Source: Bacillota bacterium (lineage in GTDB: Bacteria; Bacillota; Clostridia; Lachnospirales; Lachnospiraceae). From it: DNA of 48,185 bases. The notes under the pieces were generated by a model. That model saw only the letters and a list, made by a program, of their open reading frames with translations, did not search any database and was not told the DNA's origin. The DNA is taken from NCBI GenBank assembly GCA_030526045.1, contig JAUNDN010000018.1:1-48185 (forward strand), written 5' to 3'. Position 1 is the stretch's first letter. Each line of letters opens with the position of its first letter. Shown piece by piece: positions 41,717-48,185 of the stretch. Position numbers and translations under genes: made by a program.

Positions 41717-42622
41717 TTATTTCTTGTCACAATCCGTTTCCAGAAGGCGGATATAGTGGTTTGCCTCACGCAGTACATGATCTGCCAGCAGCGGTAAAAT
41801 AATGGAGGCAATCTTGCAGTCCAGAATACCGTCTGCTCCTGCCGCCTTAATATCTCGATATTTCAGTGTTTCCTTGAGTGTCTCTTCGGTCAGCCCCATC
41901 GCACGACAGTCCTGCTCTCTGGACTTTTCCAGAAGCTTTCTGTAATCCATGGCAAACTGATCTGCTGTCATGATCAGTTCTTCCTCACTGGGATCCAGCA
42001 GTCCTCTGATAAACAGGGCATGCTCCATCATGATCCGGTTCCAGAATTCCTCTGTTTTTTTCAGGTTTTTGTAAGAAAGCTCTTTGTTTTCCAGCAGTTC
42101 CATAACCGTAGCGCGGTACAGCTTCGCTTCCCTCTGAATATGCTGAATAAGCAGAGGGTAATTGGCATTAAAAAGCCTCCCTCTGCTTACTTCTTCAAGA
42201 ATATTTTCTTTAAAGTCAATCAGACCATCCAGAAGACGCAGTGCTCTTCGGTTGATCTCGGTAACCATTCCGTCTGTTTCCATGAAATCCTCTGAGCAGG
42301 ACCGGGAACGAAGCCTTAATTCTTCCTCCGTGATATTGCTGTCAATAAGAACCCCACTCAGCTGCTGGGTTCTTCTTTCTGCGGGTATGGTAAACTCCGT
42401 CACCAGCTCGCCGGATTTAAGGACCTCCTGATTCACTCTTCTGTTGCTGATCGTAACCACATCACGGAGCAGATCTTCAAACTGTTCCCTGAAGTAATCC
42501 GCTCTTCGAATCCATGCTATATCTGCGCAGGGAAAGCCTGCCGCCAGAAAGAGTCCATGCTCCTTCATGATTCTTGCAAAAAATAAATGTGTTTCTAACG
42601 ATAATGCTGCATAATTTTCCAT
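41717..42622 (-). CDS. DUF2935 tandem helical-bundle protein
   Basis: 301-aa soluble protein with two copies of the DUF2935 fold (about residues 8-140 and 160-295). Each copy has a metal-type E-H pair in matching places: FFARIMKEHGLFLAAGF and FWNRIMMEHALFIRGLL near the start of each half, and HIQREAKLYR and HVLREANHYIRLL later. This suggests a di-metal hemerythrin/ferritin-like four-helix bundle; the function is not known. ATG 42622 has AAAGG about 11 bases upstream, which lies in one arm of a long inverted repeat (42630-42680). The stop codon is adjacent to the -35 box of the next operon. Confidence 0.85.
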   Translation of the reverse strand: MENYAALSLETHLFFARIMKEHGLFLAAGFPCADIAWIRRADYFREQFEDLLRDVVTISNRRVNQEVLKSGELVTEFTIPAERRTQQLSGVLIDSNITEEELRLRSRSCSEDFMETDGMVTEINRRALRLLDGLIDFKENILEEVSRGRLFNANYPLLIQHIQREAKLYRATVMELLENKELSYKNLKKTEEFWNRIMMEHALFIRGLLDPSEEELIMTADQFAMDYRKLLEKSREQDCRAMGLTEETLKETLKYRDIKAAGADGILDCKIASIILPLLADHVLREANHYIRLLETDCDKK

Positions 42623-42629
42623 ATTTCTT

Positions 42630-42680
42630 CATACCTTTTATTTATAGCTTTTTACTATCATACGAAAAATAAAAGGTATG
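42630..42680. promoter_or_regulatory. 14-bp inverted repeat covering the DUF2935 ribosome site
   Basis: CATACCTTTTATTT (42630-42643) and AAATAAAAGGTATG (42667-42680) are perfectly complementary, 23 bases apart. In the minus-strand RNA the AAAGG of the DUF2935 ribosome site is buried in the 3' arm. It may also serve as terminator for the yeiH transcript, although no T run follows. Confidence 0.55.
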
Positions 42681-42685
42681 GTGCT

Positions 42686-43714
42686 TTAAAAAATCCCTAA
42701 TAAACGCTGCATGAAAATGCTCACACACGCAATACCGATCCAGCAGCAAAGCCCCATCAGAATCGGCTTTCCCCCTGTTTTTACCAGCTTTACAATATTG
42801 GTATTTAATCCGATTGCCGCCATCGCCATTACGATAAAGAACTTGGACAATTCCTTAAAGGGCTTGAAAAATGCCACATTCACGCCCGCCATCACGGAAA
42901 TCGTGGTGATTACGGAAGCAAGAACGAAAAACAGAATAAAGAACGGAAATACCTTTTTCAAGCTGAAATTGCCATCCCCCTTCTGTCCTGCCTTCTTCAT
43001 CTTGGCGGTGCGCCAGAAGGCAAGCACCAGTGTGATCGGGATAATGGCAAGAGTACGGGTCAGCTTCACAATGGTTGCCGTATCCAGCGCATTTGCTCCC
43101 GGGTGCATCCCATCCCAGGCAGCAGCTGCCGCTGTTACGGAGGAAGTATCATTGACAGCCGTACCTGCAAACAGTCCGAAGCCTTCATTAGTCATGCCAA
43201 GCAGACCTCCCAAAGAGGGAAAGATCAAGGCTGCAATTACATTAAACAGGAAAATAACCGAAATTGACTGGGCAATCTCCTCATCATCTGCGCCGATGAC
43301 CGGTGCTGTTGCCGCAATGGCAGATCCCCCGCAAATGGAAGAACCTACACCAACCAACGTTGAAATATTGGAAGGCATCTTCAGCAGCTTTTGCAGTACA
43401 AACGCAATTACCAGTGATGTTGTGATTGTTGAGAGAATAATCGGCATAGACTGCAGTCCCACCTTGGCAATCTCTGATAAATTCATGCCAAAGCCAAGCA
43501 AAATTACCGCATACTGCAAAATCTTTTTGGAAGTAAAGGTAATACCCCCCTGTAATCCTGATTTATCCTTGATCAACAAAGTAATCACCATCCCTGCAAG
43601 GATTGCAAATACAGGGCCTCCGATCACCGGAAGCAGCTTGCCCAGATACCAGCAGGGCAATGCAATCACAAGGCATAGCGCCAGTCCGTAGCCGTACTTT
43701 TTTAGAAAGTTCAT
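42686..43714 (-). CDS. YeiH-family putative sulfate exporter
   Basis: 342-aa membrane protein with about ten helices, of the UPF0324/YeiH family. Signature segments: [65 protein letters not shown] (two pieces), [22 protein letters not shown] and the final [19 protein letters not shown]. The inverted two-fold repeat of such carriers is visible. The substrate (sulfate, sulfonate or other anion) is suggested by family annotation only. GTGAGG precedes ATG 43714. It is 38 bases after the DUF4250 gene on the same strand and probably shares the promoter at 43978-44006. Confidence 0.92.
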   Translation of the reverse strand: MNFLKKYGYGLALCLVIALPCWYLGKLLPVIGGPVFAILAGMVITLLIKDKSGLQGGITFTSKKILQYAVILLGFGMNLSEIAKVGLQSMPIILSTITTSLVIAFVLQKLLKMPSNISTLVGVGSSICGGSAIAATAPVIGADDEEIAQSISVIFLFNVIAALIFPSLGGLLGMTNEGFGLFAGTAVNDTSSVTAAAAAWDGMHPGANALDTATIVKLTRTLAIIPITLVLAFWRTAKMKKAGQKGDGNFSLKKVFPFFILFFVLASVITTISVMAGVNVAFFKPFKELSKFFIVMAMAAIGLNTNIVKLVKTGGKPILMGLCCWIGIACVSIFMQRLLGIF

Positions 43715-43752
43715 CTTCTGTACCTCACTTATTCTTTTGTATTCATCTTACT

Positions 43753-43932
43753 TTATTTTCCGACAAACTGATTGCTCTGTCTGTCATAAAAATATCCGAT
43801 CCCGTTTAGCTTCTCCTCTGTTTCCGCAAGGCTGATATCAAGATCATCACACATCTCTTCAAAGCTTCTATAGTAGTCGCGGAGCTTAAGGTTTACATAA
43901 CTAAGCAGCATGGTAGGTTCCTTCGGTATCAT
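43753..43932 (-). CDS. DUF4250 small protein
   Basis: 59-aa protein of the DUF4250 family: MIPKEPTMLLSYVNLKLRD at the start, FEEMCDDLDISLAETEEKL in the middle (HTH-like helices) and GYFYDRQSNQFV at the end. The function is unknown. ATG 43932 has GGAGG eight bases upstream; the longer in-frame reading starts ahead of this ribosome site and is rejected. First gene of a two-gene unit with yeiH. Confidence 0.88.
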   Translation of the reverse strand: MIPKEPTMLLSYVNLKLRDYYRSFEEMCDDLDISLAETEEKLNGIGYFYDRQSNQFVGK

Positions 43933-43977
43933 TAATATTTCCTCCTCTTCCAATCATTGGCAATCTAATCGTAATAT

Positions 43978-44006
43978 AATATAGCAGTCCTTTGGCAGTT
44001 TCACAA
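43978..44006 (-). promoter_or_regulatory. sigma-A promoter of the DUF4250-yeiH unit
   Basis: TTGTGA (44006-44001), 17-bp spacer, TATATT (43983-43978). It stands back to back with the YitT promoter, the two -35 boxes being six bases apart. Confidence 0.7.
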
Positions 44007-44011
44007 GCCTC

Positions 44012-44071
44012 TTGACCAAATTGTTCTTTCATAATATAGTAGGGGAACATGAACCGATATCGGGTTCCATG
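44012..44071 (+). promoter_or_regulatory. promoter of the YitT gene with palindrome at the start site
   Basis: TTGACC (44012-44017), 17-bp spacer, TATAGT (44035-44040). The imperfect palindrome CATGAACC-GATATC-GGGTTCCATG (44048-44071) begins at the expected transcript start; its core CCGATATCGG is perfect. An operator or a 5' stem-loop. Confidence 0.6.
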
Positions 44072-44101
44072 AATTGAAATGTAAAAAAGTGAGGTTTTAT
44101 C

Positions 44102-44719
44102 TTGTTTCGAAATATTAAGGTTTCATCCTGTATCATCGGACTGACCGGCAGTATCATTCTCGCCTTCGGACTCTATCACGTCCACTCCTGTTCCGGCGTA
44201 ACAGAGGGCGGGGTTCTCGGCATGACGCTGCTGCTACAATACTGGTTTCATATCTCCCCGGCGGTAACAGGCTTTGTTTTAAACTCTGCCTGTTACCTGT
44301 TTGGGGCTAAGCAGCTTGGAAAGGAATTCATCTTCTATTCGGCTCTGTCCACCGCAGGCTTTTCCCTTGCCTACAAGATCTGTGAACAGTTTGACCCCCT
44401 GTGGCCGCAGCTTTATGAAATGCCGCTGCTTGCTTCCGTTGCCGGTGCCCTGTTTGTGGGCGTAGGCGCCGGACTGTGCGTCCGCATCGGCGGGGCGCCG
44501 AGTGGTGACGATGCCCTTGCCATGAGCCTTTCAGAACTTACCCATATCAGGATCCAATGGGTTTATCTGCTGTCAGACTTTCTGGTGCTGGCACTTTCCG
44601 TCACCTATATTCCCCTTCAGAGACTCGGTTATTCCGTTCTGACCGTGATTTTGTCGGGCCAGATCATCGGATTGATCCAGCGGATCAAGTTTAAGCCTGC
44701 TTTAAGGCACCAGCCATAA
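44102..44719 (+). CDS. YitT-family membrane protein
   Basis: 205-aa integral membrane protein with five or six helices. [30 protein letters not shown] and [25 protein letters not shown] (each in part) are the paired glycine-rich motifs of the YitT/YczE group. It lacks the C-terminal DUF2179 domain of full-length YitT proteins. The function is unknown. Translation starts at TTG 44102 behind GTGAGG with seven bases between. Its 3' end overlaps the end of clpB on the other strand by 29 bases, so the two transcripts converge. Confidence 0.85.
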   Translation: MFRNIKVSSCIIGLTGSIILAFGLYHVHSCSGVTEGGVLGMTLLLQYWFHISPAVTGFVLNSACYLFGAKQLGKEFIFYSALSTAGFSLAYKICEQFDPLWPQLYEMPLLASVAGALFVGVGAGLCVRIGGAPSGDDALAMSLSELTHIRIQWVYLLSDFLVLALSVTYIPLQRLGYSVLTVILSGQIIGLIQRIKFKPALRHQP

Positions 44720-47282
44720 GTGCCTCATTCTCCACAGAAATCAGGATCGTATCTCCCTGATCCACCTGATCAGCCAGAATCAACTTAGCGGAAAGGGTTT
44801 CCACATACTTCTGAATATATCGCTTCAAAGGTCTTGCACCGTAAACCGGATCATAAGCATTTTCTACGATAAAGGCCTCTGCCTCAGGCGTCAGCTTGAC
44901 GGTCAGTTCCCTGTCTGAAAGCCGTCTGTTGAGGTCATCTATGATCAGCTTGATGATGCCGGTAATATTGTCCTTGGTCAGCGGCTTAAAGAGGATCGTT
45001 TCATCCAGACGGTTCAAAAATTCCGGTCTGAAATGTGCCCTAAGGTCATCCATAACCAGCTTTTCGGCTTCTTCATCAATCTGACCATTTGAGTCAATTC
45101 CATCAAGCAGATAGGAAGCACCGATATTGGAGGTCATGATCAGAATGGTATTTTTAAAGTCTACCGTCCTTCCCTGGGAGTCTGTAATACGTCCGTCATC
45201 CAATACCTGAAGAAGAACGTTAAATACATCCGGGTGTGCCTTCTCAATCTCATCAAAGAGTACCACCGAATAAGGTTTTCTTCTGACTGCTTCAGTCAGT
45301 TGTCCACCCTCCTCATATCCAACATATCCGGGAGGTGCCCCAATCAGTCTGGATACAGAGTACTTCTCCATGTATTCACTCATATCGATTCGAACCATAT
45401 TATTCTCATCATCAAACAGGGATGCTGCCAGTGCCTTTGCAAGCTCCGTCTTACCTACACCGGTAGGTCCGAGAAACAGGAAAGAACCGATGGGCTTGGT
45501 AGGGTCTTTGATTCCTGCCTTTGAACGGATAATGGCCTCCGTCACCTTGGTGACACCCTCATCCTGTCCTACCACCCTCTTGTGAAGTTCCTCATCCAGA
45601 TGGAGCGTTTTATTTCTTTCACTCTCCGTCAGCTTGGCAACAGGGATCCCTGTCCATCTGGAAATTATTCTTGCAATTTCTTCCTCTGTCACACTTTCAT
45701 GCACCAGGGACAGATCTTTGTTCTTAACCTGCTCTTCCTCGATTTCCAATTGCTTTTTCAGTGCCGGAAGTCTGCTGTAGCTCAATTCTGCTGCCTTCTC
45801 GTAGTCACCCTCTCTCTGGGCAATTTCAATCTGGCTTCCGATGGCATCAATCTCCTCACGCAGCTTGGAAAGCTTCTCAACGGAAGCCTTTTCATTTTCC
45901 CACTGTGCCTTGCGATTGTTCAGCTCTTCCTTTAACTCAGCCAGTTCCTTCTGAAGGGTCTCAAGCCGCTCTTTACTCAACCGGTCATCTTCCTTCTTCA
46001 GCGCTGTCTCCTCAATTTCCATCTGCATCACCTTACGCTGAAGCTCATCCAGCTCGGTTGGCATGGAATCCAGCTCTGTCTTAATCAGTGCGCAGGCTTC
46101 ATCCACCAGGTCAATTGCCTTATCAGGAAGGAAACGATCCGAAATATAGCGGTTAGACAGTACCGCAGCGCTTACCAGTGCATTGTCCATGATCTTTACA
46201 CCGTGATAGACCTCATAACGCTCCTTCAGACCACGAAGAATGGAAATGGTATCCTCAACAGTAGGTTCCTCCACCATAACAGGCTGGAACCTACGTTCCA
46301 GTGCCGCATCCTTCTCAATATACTGTCTGTATTCATCCAGGGTGGTCGCGCCGATACAGTGAAGCTCACCCCTTGCCAGCATAGGCTTTAACATATTGCC
46401 GGCATCAAGCGCACCGTCTGTCTTTCCGGCTCCCACGATGGTATGCAGCTCGTCAATAAACAGAATGATCTGTCCGTCGCTGTTCTTCACATCCTCAAGG
46501 ACTGCCTTCAGTCGTTCCTCAAATTCACCACGGTACTTGGCACCTGCCACCAAAGCCCCCATATCCAGTGCAAAAATCTTTTTATCCTTCAGGCCCTGGG
46601 GCACATCTCCTCGGACGATACGCTGTGCCAGTCCCTCTACCACTGCAGTTTTACCTACACCGGGCTCACCGATCAGTACCGGATTGTTTTTCGTCTTCCG
46701 CGACAGAATGCGGATGACATTTCGGATCTCATTATCCCTGCCGATCACGGGGTCAAGCTTTTGATCTCTCGCCTTTTCTACCAGATCCTGTCCGTATTTG
46801 GCAAGCGTGTCATAGGTTGCCTCGGGATTGTCAGAGGTCACTCTCTGATTGCCTCTCACCGTAGAAAGTGCCTGTAAAAAACGTTCCCTGGTAATACCAA
46901 ACTCCTTAAAAAGTTCCTTGATCGCCTTGTTGGGATATTTTATCATGGCAAGGAACAGATGCTCTACCGATACATATTCATCCCCGAAGGTTTTCAGCTC
47001 ATCCTCCGCAGAGATCAGCACCTTATTCAGATCCTGTCCCACAAAAGGCTGGCTGCCCTGTACCTTGGTCCTTCTGCTGATCGCTTCCTCTACCTTATTC
47101 ACAAAGTACTGGGGATTGATCTCCATTTTTTCAATCAGCTTCAGAATCAGGCTGTCCTCCATCGTAAGCAGGCTGTAAAGCAGATGCTCCTGCTCAATTT
47201 CCTGATTCCCGTATTCATAGGCAAGCTTCTGGCATCCCTCCACAGCTTCCATTGATTTCTGGGTAAATTTATTGATATTCAT
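44691..47282 (-). CDS. clpB: ATP-dependent chaperone ClpB
   Basis: 863-aa Hsp100 disaggregase that works with DnaK/DnaJ to recover aggregated proteins. The N-terminal Clp_N repeats (about 1-145) are followed by AAA domain 1 (Walker A GEPGVGKT, Walker [15 protein letters not shown]) and the long coiled middle domain (about 400-525), which separates ClpB from ClpC/ClpA. AAA domain 2 has Walker [16 protein letters not shown] and Walker [15 protein letters not shown], followed by the C-terminal domain. ATG 47282 has AGGTGG six bases upstream; the longer reading would begin inside the CIRCE operator. The gene is controlled by a perfect CIRCE element overlapping its promoter, so it belongs to the HrcA regulon. 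Confidence 0.97.
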   Translation of the reverse strand: MNINKFTQKSMEAVEGCQKLAYEYGNQEIEQEHLLYSLLTMEDSLILKLIEKMEINPQYFVNKVEEAISRRTKVQGSQPFVGQDLNKVLISAEDELKTFGDEYVSVEHLFLAMIKYPNKAIKELFKEFGITRERFLQALSTVRGNQRVTSDNPEATYDTLAKYGQDLVEKARDQKLDPVIGRDNEIRNVIRILSRKTKNNPVLIGEPGVGKTAVVEGLAQRIVRGDVPQGLKDKKIFALDMGALVAGAKYRGEFEERLKAVLEDVKNSDGQIILFIDELHTIVGAGKTDGALDAGNMLKPMLARGELHCIGATTLDEYRQYIEKDAALERRFQPVMVEEPTVEDTISILRGLKERYEVYHGVKIMDNALVSAAVLSNRYISDRFLPDKAIDLVDEACALIKTELDSMPTELDELQRKVMQMEIEETALKKEDDRLSKERLETLQKELAELKEELNNRKAQWENEKASVEKLSKLREEIDAIGSQIEIAQREGDYEKAAELSYSRLPALKKQLEIEEEQVKNKDLSLVHESVTEEEIARIISRWTGIPVAKLTESERNKTLHLDEELHKRVVGQDEGVTKVTEAIIRSKAGIKDPTKPIGSFLFLGPTGVGKTELAKALAASLFDDENNMVRIDMSEYMEKYSVSRLIGAPPGYVGYEEGGQLTEAVRRKPYSVVLFDEIEKAHPDVFNVLLQVLDDGRITDSQGRTVDFKNTILIMTSNIGASYLLDGIDSNGQIDEEAEKLVMDDLRAHFRPEFLNRLDETILFKPLTKDNITGIIKLIIDDLNRRLSDRELTVKLTPEAEAFIVENAYDPVYGARPLKRYIQKYVETLSAKLILADQVDQGDTILISVENEALMAGALKQA

Positions 47283-47317
47283 AACTTGCCACCTCACTTT
47301 CCCTTTGTTATAGTCAC

Positions 47318-47346
47318 AATATAGCACCGGTATTAGCACTCGTCAA
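47318..47346 (-). promoter_or_regulatory. sigma-A promoter of clpB
   Basis: TTGACG (47346-47341), 17-bp spacer, TATATT (47323-47318). The -35 box overlaps the left arm and spacer of the CIRCE element. Confidence 0.85.
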
Positions 47347-47359
47347 TAGAGAGTGCTAA
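47333..47359. promoter_or_regulatory. CIRCE: CIRCE operator (HrcA binding site)
   Basis: TTAGCACTC-N9-GAGTGCTAA, a perfect match to the CIRCE consensus including the 9-base spacer. It covers the -35 region of clpB, so HrcA binding would block RNA polymerase until heat shock. Confidence 0.97.
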
Positions 47360-47388
47360 CAATTTATAAAAATTTTATTCCTATAAAC

Positions 47389-48185
47389 TTATGCGACTCT
47401 GGACGCATCGTAAAATTCCTTCAGCTTCTTCTTGGCCTCCGGATTTAAATGTCTTGGCACCTGAATTTCCACAGTCACGTACTGATCCCCTTTTACGGAA
47501 GGATTTTTCATGGAAACAATGCCTTTGCCCCGAAGCCTGATCTTGGTTCCTGACTGAGTGCCTTCCTTAATCTTACAGCTGACCTTTCCGTATAATGTAT
47601 TCACAATTACTTCGCCGCCGAGCACTGCCGTGATAAACGGAACGTTGACTGTCGAATAAACATCCATGCCTTTTCGCTCAAAGCTTGCGCTCTCCCGGAC
47701 CAGTACCTCCAAAAAAAGGCTGCCTGCCTCGCCGCCATTTCTGCCGGGCATTCCCTTCCCCCGAAGCCTAACCTTCTGTCCATGATCGATCCCGGCAGGG
47801 ATGTGGACCTGCAGCGATTGCATAGTTCCGTCAGGATGCTGAAAACGAATGGTCTTTTCACAGCCAAGAGCAGCCTCCTCGAAGCTTACCTCCACGCAGG
47901 CTGTCACATCCTGCCCTTTTCCCGAAAAAGCCTCCCGTCGGAATCCTCCTCCAAAATGATCACCGCCAAAGCTGCTGTCAAAATGACTACTCTTAAATCC
48001 CTGACCATGCCCGAAAAGATCACCAAACAGATCATCAAGATCTACATCAGCACCATTAAAATAGAACTCCTGATAGCTGCCTTGCGGATCACCATGAAAA
48101 TGGCCATCGCCTGCTCCCTCTTCAAAGGCTGCATGACCAAACCGGTCATATAACTTTTTCTTCTCTTCATCACTCAGCACATTGT
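47389..48185 (-). CDS. DnaJ-like co-chaperone without zinc finger (CbpA/class II type), N-terminus outside window
   Basis: At least 264 residues, cut by the right edge. The last helix of the J domain is seen (VLSDEEKKKLYDRFGHAAFEE). A Gly/His/Phe-rich linker follows (DLDDLFGDLFGHGQGF, GGDHFGGGF), then two C-terminal peptide-binding domains (VEVSFEEAALGCEKTIRF ... RLRGKGMPGRNGG; VNVPFITAVLGGEVIVNTLYG ... RLRGKGIVSMKN) and the dimer helix NPEAKKKLKEFYDA. The four CxxCxGxG repeats of class I DnaJ are absent: the linker passes straight into the first C-terminal domain. It is therefore a class II/CbpA-type partner of DnaK. It lies directly upstream of clpB on the same strand, but clpB has its own promoter. 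Confidence 0.9.
   Translation of the reverse strand, partial: NVLSDEEKKKLYDRFGHAAFEEGAGDGHFHGDPQGSYQEFYFNGADVDLDDLFGDLFGHGQGFKSSHFDSSFGGDHFGGGFRREAFSGKGQDVTACVEVSFEEAALGCEKTIRFQHPDGTMQSLQVHIPAGIDHGQKVRLRGKGMPGRNGGEAGSLFLEVLVRESASFERKGMDVYSTVNVPFITAVLGGEVIVNTLYGKVSCKIKEGTQSGTKIRLRGKGIVSMKNPSVKGDQYVTVEIQVPRHLNPEAKKKLKEFYDASRVA

Noticed and set aside
42711-43691. 326-aa plus-strand ORF
   Set aside because: Antisense mirror of the membrane-protein gene yeiH; composition is that of a shadow frame.
1-48185. tRNA or rRNA genes
   Set aside because: No cloverleaf with a TTCAAATC-type arm or rRNA segment was recognised on either strand by eye; a tRNAscan run would confirm.

Overview
This window looks like a chromosomal segment of an anaerobic Firmicute of the Lachnospiraceae (Clostridium cluster XIVa) type. 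The evidence is the set of family-typical proteins (DUF4364, DUF4250, DUF5722, DUF2935, DUF1294, a LytTR regulator, BMP-type binding proteins), Gram-positive sigma-A promoters, strong GGAGG ribosome sites and a CIRCE element. This is inference from gene content; no rRNA, tRNA or species marker is present. Most genes lie on the minus strand. The plus-strand block at 17984-24488 (argG to DUF4364, interrupted by degV) and a YitT gene at 44102 are the exceptions.

Left end (1-1980): an AT-rich accessory region. A decayed large serine recombinase is followed, reading down the minus strand, by a terminator, a sigma-A promoter, a cyclic-di-GMP-I (GEMM) riboswitch with its own terminator, a 70-aa excisionase-like HTH protein and a WYL-type regulator cut by the window edge. 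A 53-bp tandem repeat of GC-rich hairpins separates this from the core genome.

1984-8685: competence and signalling operon comEA - OmpR-type response regulator - WalK-like kinase - GerMN lipoprotein - comEC, with a clear promoter at 8189-8217, preceded by a small DMT-family transporter gene. 8780-15793: arginine operon argC - ybaK-like deacylase - GNAT - argJ - argB - argD - solute-binding protein. It has an extended -10 promoter and ArgR-like boxes upstream. argG (17984) is a separate plus-strand unit with similar ATGCA-rich upstream boxes, divergent from a gene for an unknown lipoprotein.

19238-24488: DUF1294, an orphan LytTR regulator, degV, then a roughly 470-bp intergenic island of palindromes ending in the structured leader of malic enzyme, a TIGR01212 radical SAM protein and DUF4364. 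24494-31164: a hybrid histidine kinase with 7TM/DISM-like sensing, a membrane-anchored DUF5722 glycosidase-like protein, rarA and an Sfp-type phosphopantetheinyl transferase. 31283-38071: a chemoreceptor, a hybrid kinase and two tandem permease-less BMP-family binding proteins. The kinase and one binding protein each carry a single-base frameshift.

38166-41615: a cell-envelope operon (D,D-carboxypeptidase, transglutaminase-like protein, polysaccharide deacetylase). 41717-44719: DUF2935, YeiH transporter, DUF4250 and divergent YitT. 44691 to the end: clpB under a perfect CIRCE operator, and the C-terminal part of a DnaJ-like protein. The most interesting items are the c-di-GMP riboswitch in front of an accessory-element HTH gene, the palindrome island and structured malic-enzyme leader, and the BMP-BMP-hybrid-kinase cassette.
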